Source: Ochrobactrum chromiisoli (lineage in GTDB: Bacteria > Pseudomonadota > Alphaproteobacteria > Rhizobiales > Rhizobiaceae). Taken from it: DNA of 64,000 bases. Position 1 is the stretch's first letter, and each line of letters begins with the position of its first letter. The stretch is taken from the NCBI RefSeq assembly GCF_026241335.1, contig NZ_JAPHAV010000001.1, positions 806,001 through 870,000 on the forward strand, in the 5' to 3' direction. The translations under genes and the position numbers were made by a program. Positions 55,915 to 64,000 of the stretch are shown piece after piece. The notes below the pieces were generated by a model, which worked only from the letters and a program-made list of their open reading frames with translations, ran no database searches and was not told where the DNA came from.

Positions 55915-55917
55915 GTA

Positions 55918-56634
55918 TCAGATCACCACGATTGGTGATTTTGGCGGAACGCGGTTGTAAAGATCGATAATGTCCTGGTTCATCAGACGTACACAGCCTG
56001 AAGAAACGGCTTTGCCGATTGACCACCACTCCGGATTGCCGTGCAGGCGGTAGATTGTGTCTTTGCCATCCTTGAAGATGTAAAGCGCGCGTGCGCCGAG
56101 CGGGTTCTTGAGACCCGGAGCCATGCCGCCATTGCGCGAGCTATAGGGTTCGAGTTCTGGCTGACGCGCAACCATTTCATCCGGTGGCGTCCAGCGTGGC
56201 CATTCGCGCTTGTACTGAATAACAGCGCGGCCTGACCATGCAAAGCCGTCACGACCAATGCCGACGCCGTAGCGCATTGCCTGACCGTTGCCGAGCACCA
56301 GATAAAGGAAGCGATTGGCCGTATCGACGACGATTGTGCCCGGCATTTCGCCCGTTGGATCCTGAACAACCTGACGCAGATAGCGCTTGTCCATTTTCTG
56401 GATCGGAATAGCCGGAAGCTGATAGCCGTTGTCTTCAACAGCTGCATACATGGATGCCCAGCTTCCGTAAGAAGCGTCGACATTGGCTTGCGGTGTCTTG
56501 TTGATAGGATTGCCATTGGCATCGACATCAATGATGGGAACATTCTGCCCCAACTGAGCACAACCGGCGAGGCCGGCCGCCGCTGTTGCTGTCATGGCCG
56601 TCAGAAAAGAACGGCGGGTAAGAGTCGTTTGCAT
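55918..56634 (-). CDS. L,D-transpeptidase (YkuD) with Tat-type lipoprotein signal
   Basis: 238 residues from ATG 56634. The N-terminus has LTRRSFLTAMTATAAAGLAGC, a twin-arginine motif plus a lipobox cysteine. The YkuD domain (about 110-235) ends in RLHGNPEWWSIGKAVSSGCVRL, the catalytic His...SxGCxR motif. Enzymes of this family cross-link peptidoglycan 3-3, or in Brucella-type bacteria attach outer-membrane proteins to peptidoglycan. The longer frame from 56724 adds residues without family match. Confidence 0.9.
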   Translation of the reverse strand: MQTTLTRRSFLTAMTATAAAGLAGCAQLGQNVPIIDVDANGNPINKTPQANVDASYGSWASMYAAVEDNGYQLPAIPIQKMDKRYLRQVVQDPTGEMPGTIVVDTANRFLYLVLGNGQAMRYGVGIGRDGFAWSGRAVIQYKREWPRWTPPDEMVARQPELEPYSSRNGGMAPGLKNPLGARALYIFKDGKDTIYRLHGNPEWWSIGKAVSSGCVRLMNQDIIDLYNRVPPKSPIVVI

Positions 56635-56931
56635 ATGAAAACCATTTTGGTGGCGGGAGGATCTGTGGATATAACTACAACGGTCAGGGTTAATTAAGTG
56701 CGACCAACCCGTTGCTATGGTCACAAATTACGCGGCGATAACGATGCTACAGACATTTCGTTCCGCATTTATTGGTCGCAAAACGCCCGATAAATGTGAC
56801 CGCCAGGGGTTCATAATAAGGCTTAAAAGTGGCTGATAGGCCGCTATGGGGCGTGTGTTGCCGTTGCGACACAACTTTGGCCGCAACAGGCCATTGTCAC
56901 TCAATTTGGATTGATCAAGTTTGGGTGAGTT
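56635..56931. other. Gap upstream of the L,D-transpeptidase gene
   Basis: 297 bp without a gene. A 7-bp inverted repeat GGTCACA (56719-56725) / TGTGACC (56795-56801) is the only symmetry seen. It must contain the promoter of the transpeptidase gene. Confidence 0.35.
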
Positions 56932-57585
56932 TCAGTCGAGCAGTTGCAGGCTCGGTAAGATGAGAGCGGGAGGATAGTGCCTGTACTCGTCTGGTTGATT
57001 GGATCGGTTGATCCAGACTGCACGCATTCCGAATCGCGCAGCCCCTGCCACATCCCAGCGATTGGACGATTGAAATGAAATGGCAGACGGATAAAGCCGC
57101 CACTGCATTGTGACGAGTTCATAGACAGATGGCGACGTCTTATATCGTCTCACACGATCGGCAGAGATGATATCATCCAGCAATTCATCAAGGGCGGATG
57201 ATTTGACGGCGGCTTCAAGCATGGCAGGCGAACCATTGGACAGAATAGCCAACCGCGCACCGCGATTTTTCAGGCTTTTAAGGGCCGCAGGGACTTCTTC
57301 GTAACAGTCCAGTTTCCAGTAAGCCTCAAGCAGGTCACTGCGAAGCGTCGGGTCGACGGACGGATACCGTGCAAAGGCGAAATCAAGCGCTTCTTCCGTG
57401 AGCTTCCAGAAATCGCGATATTCGCCCATCAAGCTCAGTGTCCACGAATATTCGAGCTGCTTTGTGCGCCAGAGCAGGGAAAAAGCCGCCCCATCCGGTC
57501 CTGCTTTTTCCTCATAACGACGCACGGCAGAATGCACATCGAACAATGTGCCATAAGCGTCGAAAACATAGGAACTATAGGACAC
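56932..57585 (-). CDS. Haloacid dehalogenase type II
   Basis: 217 residues from GTG 57585 (MSYSSYVFDAYGTLFD) with GGGAG 7 nt upstream; ATG 57606 would add seven residues. The type II L-2-haloacid dehalogenase motifs are visible: nucleophile FDAYGTLFDVHSA, LAILSNGSPAMLEAAV, and the C-terminal NRWDVAGAARFGMRAVWINRSNQP. Real substrates in such bacteria are often uncertain. Confidence 0.88.
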   Translation of the reverse strand: MSYSSYVFDAYGTLFDVHSAVRRYEEKAGPDGAAFSLLWRTKQLEYSWTLSLMGEYRDFWKLTEEALDFAFARYPSVDPTLRSDLLEAYWKLDCYEEVPAALKSLKNRGARLAILSNGSPAMLEAAVKSSALDELLDDIISADRVRRYKTSPSVYELVTMQWRLYPSAISFQSSNRWDVAGAARFGMRAVWINRSNQPDEYRHYPPALILPSLQLLD

Positions 57586-57810
57586 CGGTTTTCTCCCTTT
57601 GGGCATTTATCTCAAAAAAATAGAATGGCCTCTATCCTTATGCAATTTCAATAAAAATTCATCGAGTTGCATGGCAAATTTAGAACATGCGCCATTGCCG
57701 CATGAACCGTTGCGGCCTATGTAGATTGCGCACGCAAGTTTTCGGGCATGTATTCACACTGCCCCCAGTCGCTGCCTGTTGTAAGCTGAAAGACAAAGAG
57801 GAGAGTTCCA

Positions 57811-58407
57811 ATGGCTTTTGAACTGCCCGCCCTTCCATACGATTATGACGCACTTGCTCCGTTCATGTCGCGCGAAACGCTCGAATTCCACCACGACAAA
57901 CACCATCAGGCTTATGTTACCAATGGTAACAAGCTGCTTGAAGGTTCCGGCCTCGAAGGCAAGAGCCTCGAAGAGATCGTCAAGGAAAGCTTCGGCAAGA
58001 ATCAGGCACTCTTCAACAATGCTGGCCAGCACTACAACCATCTCCATTTCTGGAACTGGATGAAGAAAGACGGCGGCGGCAAGAAGCTGCCAGGCAAGCT
58101 TGAAAAGGCAGTCGAATCCGATCTCGGCGGTTACGACAAGTTCCGCGAAGACTTTATCGCTGCTGGCGCTGGTCAGTTCGGTTCGGGTTGGGCATGGTTG
58201 TCGGTTAAAGATGGCAAGCTTGAAATCTCGAAGACTGCAAACGGTGAAAGCCCGCTTGTTCACGGCGCAACGCCAATCCTCGGCGTCGACGTATGGGAAC
58301 ATTCCTACTATATCGACTACCGCAACGCGCGTCCGAAGTACCTCGAAGCTTTTGTGGACAGCCTGATCAACTGGGATTATGTCCTGGAGCTTTACGAAAA
58401 GGCATAA
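57811..58407 (+). CDS. sodB: Superoxide dismutase, Fe type
   Basis: 198 residues. Metal ligands are H27 (FHHDKHHQAYV), H77 (FNNAGQHYNHLHFW), D160 and H164 (GVDVWEHSYYIDY). Gln73 just before H77 is characteristic of Fe-SOD rather than Mn-SOD. Cytoplasmic defence against superoxide. A TTTAGAA half-site, reminiscent of an Irr box, occurs near 57679, but the second half is missing. Good GAGGAGAG before the ATG. Confidence 0.95.
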   Translation: MAFELPALPYDYDALAPFMSRETLEFHHDKHHQAYVTNGNKLLEGSGLEGKSLEEIVKESFGKNQALFNNAGQHYNHLHFWNWMKKDGGGKKLPGKLEKAVESDLGGYDKFREDFIAAGAGQFGSGWAWLSVKDGKLEISKTANGESPLVHGATPILGVDVWEHSYYIDYRNARPKYLEAFVDSLINWDYVLELYEKA

Positions 58408-58430
58408 TCTGCCGTTTCATAATGAGCTTT

Positions 58431-58456
58431 AAACCCCGCGAAAGCGGGGTTTTTAT
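58431..58456 (+). terminator. Intrinsic terminator after sodB
   Basis: 9-bp stem AAACCCCGC / GCGGGGTTT capped by a GAAA tetraloop and followed by TTTTT. Confidence 0.92.
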
Positions 58457-58571
58457 TTGCTGATCAAGAATTGCATAAAATATGATTTTTGCATTCATGA
58501 TTATGGGTGCTCGCCCATAGATTAGACCGCAACGCTGAGAGTGCTTAAACAATAGTATTTTAATCATGATT

Positions 58572-58587
58572 TTCACGTTAACGTGAA
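58572..58587. promoter_or_regulatory. 16-bp perfect palindrome upstream of the cytochrome c' operon
   Basis: TTCACGTTAACGTGAA is fully self-complementary and lies in the AT-rich 321-bp gap before the cytochrome c' gene, 141 bp before its start. A second short palindrome GATATAATATC is at 58603-58613. Looks like an operator; the regulator is not known. Confidence 0.5.
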
Positions 58588-58728
58588 TATATTGTAATAT
58601 TCGATATAATATCAGCATGTTGTTTATTATTGTCACCATTTATTAGGTGCGCTTGTTGCAAAGGCGGTGAACGTATCAGATATTTGCATAGGGGTGATTT
58701 TCATCCATTTTCAACTGCGGAGGACCGT

Positions 58729-59169
58729 ATGCGTTCATTTTTTCTGGCTATCAGCTCAGTGGCTCTTTTGACCGCCGGCGCAGCCCATGCCGATGCGATT
58801 GCAGACCGTCAGGCAATCATGAAGGATATGGGGCGTTCTGTTGGACAGCTCGCACCGATGGTGAAGGGTGATAAGCCTTTTGATGCTGTAACCGCTCTCG
58901 CAGCCCTTGAAAAGATCAACGCTGATGCGAAGAAGTTTGACGTTGATGCCTTGTTCCCAGCCGGTTCTGATCAGGGTGACACGGAAGCTTCGCCAAAGAT
59001 CTGGGAAAACAAGCAAGACTTCGTCAAGCACGTTGAAAAATTTCGCTCTGACGCAGCCGCAGCGCTCGCGGCCAAACCTGCTGATCTTGATGCTTTGAAG
59101 CCAGCCTTTCAGCAGGTTGCAGCCAATTGCGGTTCCTGCCATCAGGCCTATCGGATGAAGAAGAATTAA
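58729..59169 (+). CDS. Cytochrome c' family protein
   Basis: 146 residues from ATG 58729 with GCGGAGGA upstream. Signal peptide MRSFFLAISSVALLTAGAAHA, then a four-helix bundle, with C-terminal heme motif CGSCH (C134-C137-H138) followed by QAYR. Cytochromes c' are periplasmic and bind NO or act in electron transfer. The next gene, a diheme cytochrome c, starts 13 bp downstream and is probably its redox partner. Confidence 0.93.
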   Translation: MRSFFLAISSVALLTAGAAHADAIADRQAIMKDMGRSVGQLAPMVKGDKPFDAVTALAALEKINADAKKFDVDALFPAGSDQGDTEASPKIWENKQDFVKHVEKFRSDAAAALAAKPADLDALKPAFQQVAANCGSCHQAYRMKKN

Positions 59170-59182
59170 CATCAGCACAACA

Positions 59183-60124
59183 ATGGCCCGTAAAATCGCA
59201 TATGCCGCAGGCGCTGTAATCATCATTGGTGCAGCCTCCTTTTGGATGCTGACAACGCCGCAGACGGTGGATCAGTCGGTGATCGCATCCTTGCAGCCGG
59301 GTGATGTTACAAAGGGCGAGCAGGTGTTCTGGGCAGGGGGCTGCGCTTCCTGTCATGCGGCGCCCGAAGCAAAAGATGAGGACCGAAAGCTACTCGCCGG
59401 GGGCCACGAATTGGTTTCGGATTTTGGTACCTTCATTGCACCCAATATTTCTCCGTCAGAAGAGGGCATTGGCAATTGGACCCTGCACGACTTTGCCAAT
59501 GCAATGCTCAAAGGAACAGGGCGGGCAGGGGAGCATCTCTATCCATCTTTTCCCTACACATCTTACGCAAAAATGCAGCCGCAGGATGTGGCAGACCTGT
59601 TTGCCTATATGAAGACTTTGCCTGCGTCTGATAATGTGACGGCACCGCATAAGCTCGGATTTCCGTTCAATATCCGTCGTGGGTTGGGGCTTTGGAAGCA
59701 GCTTTATCTGTCCGACAAGCCAGTTGTAGAACTCGCAAATGCATCTGATCAGGTCAAGCGCGGTCAATATCTGACCGAAGCGCTTGGTCATTGTGGCGAG
59801 TGCCATACGCCGCGCACTGTCATTGGCGGGCTTGATGATACGCAATGGATGGCCGGTGCTCTGTCGCCTGAAACGGGCAGCGACGGTCGCAAGGGTGTGG
59901 TTCCCAATATTACTTCTGGAGAGGGTGGTATTGGTGATTGGAGTGAAAATGATATCGCCTATGCACTGCAAAGCGGCTTCACACCTGATTTTGATTCACT
60001 CGGTGGATCAATGGCGGATGTTGTAACCAATATGGCGCACCTGACAGATGCCGATCGCGATGCGATTGCTGCTTATCTCAAAACCATTCCGGCGCATTCA
60101 AACGGCTATCCATCCAGTCGCTGA
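59183..60124 (+). CDS. Membrane-anchored diheme cytochrome c
   Basis: 313 residues. N-terminal anchor (about 5-24), two cytochrome c domains with heme motifs CASCH (C54-C57-H58) and CGECH (C204-C207-H208). Both domains share the PNI(S/T)... GIGxW pattern (IAPNISPSEEGIGNW and VPNITSGEGGIGDW), typical of the alcohol dehydrogenase cytochrome subunit family. It probably passes electrons from a dehydrogenase or the cytochrome c' to the oxidase. Confidence 0.93.
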   Translation: MARKIAYAAGAVIIIGAASFWMLTTPQTVDQSVIASLQPGDVTKGEQVFWAGGCASCHAAPEAKDEDRKLLAGGHELVSDFGTFIAPNISPSEEGIGNWTLHDFANAMLKGTGRAGEHLYPSFPYTSYAKMQPQDVADLFAYMKTLPASDNVTAPHKLGFPFNIRRGLGLWKQLYLSDKPVVELANASDQVKRGQYLTEALGHCGECHTPRTVIGGLDDTQWMAGALSPETGSDGRKGVVPNITSGEGGIGDWSENDIAYALQSGFTPDFDSLGGSMADVVTNMAHLTDADRDAIAAYLKTIPAHSNGYPSSR

Positions 60125-60445
60125 TTACCGCTTTGTACAGCGCACAACCGTTGCCGCTCCGGCACTCGTGTACTTGCTTTGCATGGTATAGAGCCAGCCT
60201 TTGCACTCTGCCATTGTCGTGAAACAGCGGTAGCGATCAATCGGCACGCGCCCGTCACCGTCACTGATAAAGGGCGAATCGTCCACACCGCTGAACTGAC
60301 CGACAATGATACCGCTGCCGCGTGGTGGCGTGTTGCAACGCTGCCCCGCATATTCGCTGACATTTTTGCGCACCTGAGCTCCAGCCTGTGTTGCTGGGGC
60401 CAACAAAGGAAAAGCAATGAGAGCGGTCAAAAATGCGCGATGCAT
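60125..60445 (-). CDS. Small secreted hypothetical protein
   Basis: 106 residues with signal peptide MHRAFLTALIAFPLLAPATQAGAQ. The mature part has four cysteines (RCNTPP, YRCFTTMAECKGW, VRCTKR), suggesting two disulfides. No family recognised. Its stop abuts the convergent cytochrome gene. Confidence 0.7.
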   Translation of the reverse strand: MHRAFLTALIAFPLLAPATQAGAQVRKNVSEYAGQRCNTPPRGSGIIVGQFSGVDDSPFISDGDGRVPIDRYRCFTTMAECKGWLYTMQSKYTSAGAATVVRCTKR

Positions 60446-60490
60446 GAACTGATCTCCGCGTGTATTGATCTAGACAATATAAGCTCAATA

Positions 60491-60520
60491 AAAACTCCCG
60501 GCAATTGATTTGCCGGGAGT
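60491..60520 (-). terminator. Terminator of the ptrB gene
   Basis: 11-bp stem ACTCCCGGCAA / TTGCCGGGAGT with 5-nt loop; on the minus strand it is followed by TTTTATTG. It lies 18 bp after the ptrB stop. Confidence 0.88.
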
Positions 60521-60537
60521 GATTATAAATAAGGCCG

Positions 60538-62631
60538 CTAAGCTTTTCCGACTGCTTTCAGCGCAAAAGCATAGGTGTAAGCGACTTCCTCCAGTCGAGA
60601 GAACCGGCCTGAGGCACCGGTATGTCCAGCATCCATATTGATGCGGAAAAGAACTGGGTGCTCGTCTGTCTTAAGCTCGCGCAGTTTCGCAACCCACTTG
60701 GCAGGTTCCCAATAGGTAACGCGCGGGTCGGTCAGACCAGCCACTGCCAGAATGCGCGGATAGGCGTGCGCGCGGACATTATCGTAAGGCGAATAGGACG
60801 CGATGTTGCGGTAATCGGTTTCCGAGGTGATCGGATTGCCCCATTCCGGCCATTCTGGCGGCGTCAGCGGCAGTGTATCATCGAGCATGGTGTTGAGAAC
60901 ATCGACAAAAGGCACTTCCGCGATGATGCCGCCAAAGGCTTCCGGTGCCATATTGGCAATCGCACCCATCAGCATGCCGCCTGCCGAACCACCATGCGCG
61001 ACGATGCGATCATGGCTCGTAAAGCCTTCGCTGACGAGGTGTTTTGCTGCCGCAATGAAATCCGTAAACGTGTTGGTCTTCTTTTCACGTTTGCCGTTTT
61101 CGTACCAGGCAAAACCCTTGTCCTTGCCGCCACGAATATGCGCGATGGCATAGACGAAGCCACGATCAACAAGCGACAGGCGCGAGGTGCTGAAACTTGC
61201 TGGGATGGTGATGCCGTAAGAACCATAGCCATAAAGCAGGCAAGGGGCCGAACCGTCGAGCTTTGTATCCTTGTGATAGATCAGCGACACAGGCACCAAC
61301 TCGCCATCCGCTGCCGGAGCAAGGACGCGGCGTGTCACATAGTCAGCAATATTATGGCCTGATGGGACTTCCTGCGTTTTGAGCAGCGTGCGCTGACGCG
61401 TGCGCATATTGTAATCAAACAGCTGCTCAGGCGTGGTCATCGAAGAATAGGAGAAGCGAATAACATCTGTATCATATTCCGCGCTGCCATGCAGGCCAAG
61501 CGAATAGGCTTCTTCGTCGAATGCAATCGCGTGCTGCTCACCGGTTTCGCGATCACGGATAATGATGCGTGGCAGGCCATTGTCACGTTCCATCCAGACC
61601 AGATGCCGCTTATAGGCGGAATGCGACAAGATCAGGCGTCCCGGTACTTCTGGAACCAGCTCTTCCCAGTTTTCTGGTTGCGGTGCCGATGCGGGCGCGC
61701 GCATGATCTTGAAGTCTTTGGCGCTGTCAACATTCGTCAGAATGAAGAACTCATCGCCGCCGGGCGCGATATCGTATTCAACACCCGTTTGGCGCGCCAT
61801 GATCAACTGCGGTTTGGCAGATGGATCGTTGGCTGGCAACAGCCAGCATTCCGAAGTCTCGTGATCGTGAATATCGATAAAGATAAAATCATCCAGTGCA
61901 GAACCGCCAACACCGAGGAAGAAACCGGCGTCCTTCTCTTCATAGATCAGCTTATCCTGCGACTGTTCAGTGCCGATTTCATGGTAAAAGACCTTGGAGG
62001 GGCGATGGTTTTCATCCAGCAAGGTATAGAAAAAACCTTTGCTGTCTGCATCCCAGCTTCCGCCGCCGTTGGTATCCGACAGAATATCTTCGAGATCCGA
62101 CATGGTGCTGAGATCACGAACTCTGAGCTTGTAGAACTCTGATCCCTTATCGTCATAGCCCCAGATCAAGCGATTGTGATCGGGCGAATGATCGGCGGAT
62201 GCGAGGCGGAAATAAGCTTTATTTTCCGCTTCCTTGTCGCCATCGAGCAGAATGGTTTCATCACCGCCATCGCGTGGGGTTCGAATGAAGTAAGGCTGCT
62301 CGCCGCCGGTCCGGAACGACATGCCATAAGCATAGGGACCGTCCTTTGACGGAATCGATGAATCGTCTTCCTTGATGCGACCACGCATCTCGGCAAACAG
62401 CTGCTTCTGAAGCGCTTCTGTATCTTTCATGAGCGCTGTCTGATAGGCGTTTTCTGCCTCCAGATGATCATGAATTTCAGGCGCCAGAACAGACGGATCC
62501 TTGAAGACCTCCTGCCAGTTATCGGCGCGCAGCCATGCATAATCATCGGTGCGGGTGATGCCATGGCGTGTATCGCTCGCAGGATGCTTTGGTGCTTTTG
62601 GTGGCTGAGGAAAATTGGTGTCGTGTGGCAT
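60538..62631 (-). CDS. ptrB: Oligopeptidase B (S9A prolyl oligopeptidase family)
   Basis: 697 residues from ATG 62631 (MPHDTNFPQ). N-terminal beta-propeller and C-terminal alpha/beta hydrolase domain with nucleophile GGSAGG, Asp in VAGLTDPRVTYWEP and His in DAGHTGASGR. Cleaves short peptides after Lys/Arg. Longer start at 62652 unlikely. It follows msrB on the same strand. Confidence 0.94.
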   Translation of the reverse strand: MPHDTNFPQPPKAPKHPASDTRHGITRTDDYAWLRADNWQEVFKDPSVLAPEIHDHLEAENAYQTALMKDTEALQKQLFAEMRGRIKEDDSSIPSKDGPYAYGMSFRTGGEQPYFIRTPRDGGDETILLDGDKEAENKAYFRLASADHSPDHNRLIWGYDDKGSEFYKLRVRDLSTMSDLEDILSDTNGGGSWDADSKGFFYTLLDENHRPSKVFYHEIGTEQSQDKLIYEEKDAGFFLGVGGSALDDFIFIDIHDHETSECWLLPANDPSAKPQLIMARQTGVEYDIAPGGDEFFILTNVDSAKDFKIMRAPASAPQPENWEELVPEVPGRLILSHSAYKRHLVWMERDNGLPRIIIRDRETGEQHAIAFDEEAYSLGLHGSAEYDTDVIRFSYSSMTTPEQLFDYNMRTRQRTLLKTQEVPSGHNIADYVTRRVLAPAADGELVPVSLIYHKDTKLDGSAPCLLYGYGSYGITIPASFSTSRLSLVDRGFVYAIAHIRGGKDKGFAWYENGKREKKTNTFTDFIAAAKHLVSEGFTSHDRIVAHGGSAGGMLMGAIANMAPEAFGGIIAEVPFVDVLNTMLDDTLPLTPPEWPEWGNPITSETDYRNIASYSPYDNVRAHAYPRILAVAGLTDPRVTYWEPAKWVAKLRELKTDEHPVLFRINMDAGHTGASGRFSRLEEVAYTYAFALKAVGKA

Positions 62632-62659
62632 GTAAAATCCAGTAAAAAGCAAATGAAAT

Positions 62660-62689
62660 CAGTCCGAACCGTTGTGCCGTTCCGGACTG
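62660..62689 (-). terminator. Hairpin between msrB and ptrB
   Basis: Arms CAGTCCGAAC (62660-62669) and GTTCCGGACTG (62679-62689) pair with one bulged G. The following sequence on the minus strand is only moderately T-rich, so termination may be partial and ptrB might be reached by read-through. Confidence 0.5.
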
Positions 62690-62702
62690 TTAAACACAAG
62701 AA

Positions 62703-63122
62703 TTAATCCTGATCGAAAATCAGTGCATTTCCGTTCATGCAATAGCGCAGGCCGGTTGGTGGCGGACCATCGGGAAAGACGTGGCCCAGATGCGCATCGC
62801 AGTCTGAGCAGCGGATTTCAGTGCGGGTCATACCATAGGAATGATCTTCAAATGCAGAAACGGCATCAGGTTCAATCGGCTGATAGAAACTTGGCCAGCC
62901 AGTGCCTGATTCATATTTCGCTTCCGACTTGTAGAGCGGACGATCACAACAAACGCATCGATAGGTTCCATGCAGCGAACTGTCGAAATTCGGGCTTGAA
63001 AAAGCGCGTTCTGTGCCGTGCTGGCGTGTGATCTGATACTGAATGGGCGTGAGCTGTTCCCGCCATTCGGCATCAGTCTTAACAACCTTAAGATTGCTTC
63101 TCTGACTGGTAGAGCTTGACAT
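62703..63122 (-). CDS. msrB: Peptide-methionine (R)-S-oxide reductase
   Basis: 139 residues. Repairs R-sulfoxide of methionine. Zinc-binding CxxC pairs (CVCCDRPLY and [14 protein letters not shown]), the substrate segment SGTGWPSF and the catalytic cysteine in [11 protein letters not shown] are all present. Two genes of protein repair and degradation, msrB and ptrB, lie together. Confidence 0.95.
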   Translation of the reverse strand: MSSSTSQRSNLKVVKTDAEWREQLTPIQYQITRQHGTERAFSSPNFDSSLHGTYRCVCCDRPLYKSEAKYESGTGWPSFYQPIEPDAVSAFEDHSYGMTRTEIRCSDCDAHLGHVFPDGPPPTGLRYCMNGNALIFDQD

Positions 63123-63788
63123 GGTTTTGTCCTCTCTTTGGCGTATTGCAGTGTAAGACTGCCAGTTGGTTCTTGTCAGTTTAGAGCACTGATGTGATTC
63201 AATCTGATCAAAGCGCGCTCCGGGGTAAGTGCTTCAACCCACTGATAAATCTTGTCTACGCTAATCGGGCTCAATCTGCTGATGTACGTATGGCGAATAT
63301 ATAGTTGGTGACACCGTTGAATGCGAGTTTATTTAATCAAAATATATTGTACTCTGGCCTTTTTGTTGCCAGACTCCTTGTTCAGGGTCTCACGTGCAGA
63401 ATGATATTTGTTCTAGCTTATGGTAAAAGACTTATCACAAAAAAATGATTGCTTATGAGTGCTCTGCAACTTAAGGGCGCGCCAACACAATTTTCCATTT
63501 CCGCCCAGCAATACGAATAAATTATGGCGCTGAAAGCAGCGCTGTCTGTGTGTTTTCAGTCAACTTGATGGCCTGAGTCCGGGAATAATTATGTTGTATT
63601 TAATGACATAAGAAGAAACCGGCCACTTTAATGTAATGTGGTTTGACAATTCTATTGCAAATGACACTATTCATTGTTAATTGCATCGTTTGTAAGGTGG
63701 GGTGGGGATAAGAAATTCGCGCAGACGGCATTCAGGTTTTTGAGAGCCATAATCTGTTTGATGCTAAGACGACCAAAAAGGAAATAAA
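63123..63788. other. 666-bp non-coding region upstream of mucR
   Basis: No ORF of note. It holds the msrB promoter at its left and the mucR promoter at its right. Small hairpins are TCTGGC (63353-63358) / GCCAGA (63368-63373) and GCGCTG (63527-63532) / CAGCGC (63537-63542). AT-rich T-A steps (AATATATAG, AAAATATATT) fit known MucR autoregulation sites. A small RNA cannot be excluded. Confidence 0.5.
63643..63671 (+). promoter_or_regulatory. Candidate sigma-70 promoter of mucR
   Basis: TTGACA at 63643-63648 with 17-nt spacing to ACTATT at 63666-63671. It would give a leader of about 110 nt before ATG 63789. The -10 match is poor, so the call is moderate. Confidence 0.4.
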
Positions 63789-64000
63789 ATGGAAAACTCT
63801 GAAGTTTACGATGAGAGCGCAGAATTGCTTCTCAGCCTGACTGCTGATGTTGTTGCAGCTTATGTCGGAAATAATTCTATTCGCGCAAGTGAACTGCCTC
63901 TCCTGATTTCAGAAGTACATGCTGCTTTCAAGAGCCACGTTGCTCGTGAAGAAGCGCCTGTCGTTGTTGAAAAACCAAAGCCGGCCGTAAATCCGAAGAA
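63789..64000 (+). CDS. mucR: MucR/Ros family transcriptional regulator, 5' part
   Basis: Partial: 70 codons to the window edge. The translation starts MENSEVYDESAELLLSLTAD and continues VVAAYVGNNSIRASELPLLI, then SEVHAAFKSH, the N-terminal oligomerisation region of MucR. The zinc-finger DNA-binding part lies beyond the window. MucR is a global heterochromatin-like repressor of AT-rich genes in Brucella and rhizobia. Long upstream region suggests complex control. Confidence 0.9.
   Translation, partial: MENSEVYDESAELLLSLTADVVAAYVGNNSIRASELPLLISEVHAAFKSHVAREEAPVVVEKPKPAVNPK

Noticed and set aside
57670-57700. Possible Irr box upstream of sodB
   Set aside because: Only the TTTAGAA half-site is present, the second half does not match.

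Overview
The window is 64 kb of alphaproteobacterial chromosome. Gene content, order and protein types point to the Brucella/Ochrobactrum group (Rhizobiales, Brucellaceae). The markers are a 377-residue CcrM methyltransferase, an aa3 oxidase assembly cluster, a pair of EAL proteins six genes apart, a dciA-dsbA-smc run, ppdK, a betIBA operon, sodB, and at the right edge the start of a MucR/Ros regulator. The wbk O-polysaccharide island, which I recall lying between ppdK and bet/sodB in classical Brucella, is not here. That favours an Ochrobactrum-type (environmental 'Brucella') genome over a smooth pathogenic Brucella. This species call is inference. There is no rRNA, tRNA, CRISPR array, insertion sequence or complete prophage.

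Layout. 1-6.9 kb: cytochrome c oxidase biogenesis (ctaB, coxF-like, ctaG, ctaE, DUF983, SURF1), then ispH-thrB-rnhA, closed by a strong bidirectional terminator. 6.9-11.9 kb: an MFS permease with a divergent LysR regulator, a Prx5-type peroxiredoxin, a DsbD-N-like periplasmic protein, a small membrane protein and yqgE. 11.9-21 kb: two c-di-GMP phosphodiesterase-type proteins (bpdA-like and bpdB-like) flanking GNAT, M16 peptidase, thrC and a lipoprotein. 21-27.5 kb: two HAD hydrolases, two very small proteins, a ClC-family channel, ccrM with two CtrA-like boxes, and mutY. 27.6-30.6 kb: a three-gene surface-sugar cassette (GT25 glycosyltransferase, O-antigen-ligase-like protein, UDP-glucuronate-4-epimerase-like protein) coupled to dciA. 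31-40.6 kb: dsbA, smc, a periplasmic protein, a VOC protein, ppdK and a polysaccharide deacetylase. 40.6-46.9 kb: DUF1499, MBL hydrolase, bioY, the purine catabolism pair allA-uraH, an orphan phage-type DUF2793 protein, and an AraC regulator next to a very AT-rich gap. 46.9-54 kb: the choline-to-betaine operon betI-betA-betB with operator and terminator, a GreB-like factor, CorA, a CynX-type permease and a small hydrophobic protein. 54-64 kb: HerA/DUF853 ATPase, L,D-transpeptidase, haloacid dehalogenase, Fe-SOD, cytochrome c', a diheme cytochrome c, oligopeptidase B, msrB and partial mucR.

Most of the window is ordinary core genome, with operons visible from 4-bp stop/start overlaps and many perfect terminator stems between convergent genes. 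The points most worth a second look are: the sugar cassette inserted next to dciA, whose two parts resemble the two domains of Brucella WadA; a terminator hairpin whose 3' arm is also the ribosome binding site of the DUF2793 gene; the paired CtrA-like boxes before ccrM; the compact bpdA/bpdB neighbourhood with a degenerate GGDEF; perfect dyads before the cytochrome c' operon and before betI; and the missing wbk island beside an AT-rich AraC locus.
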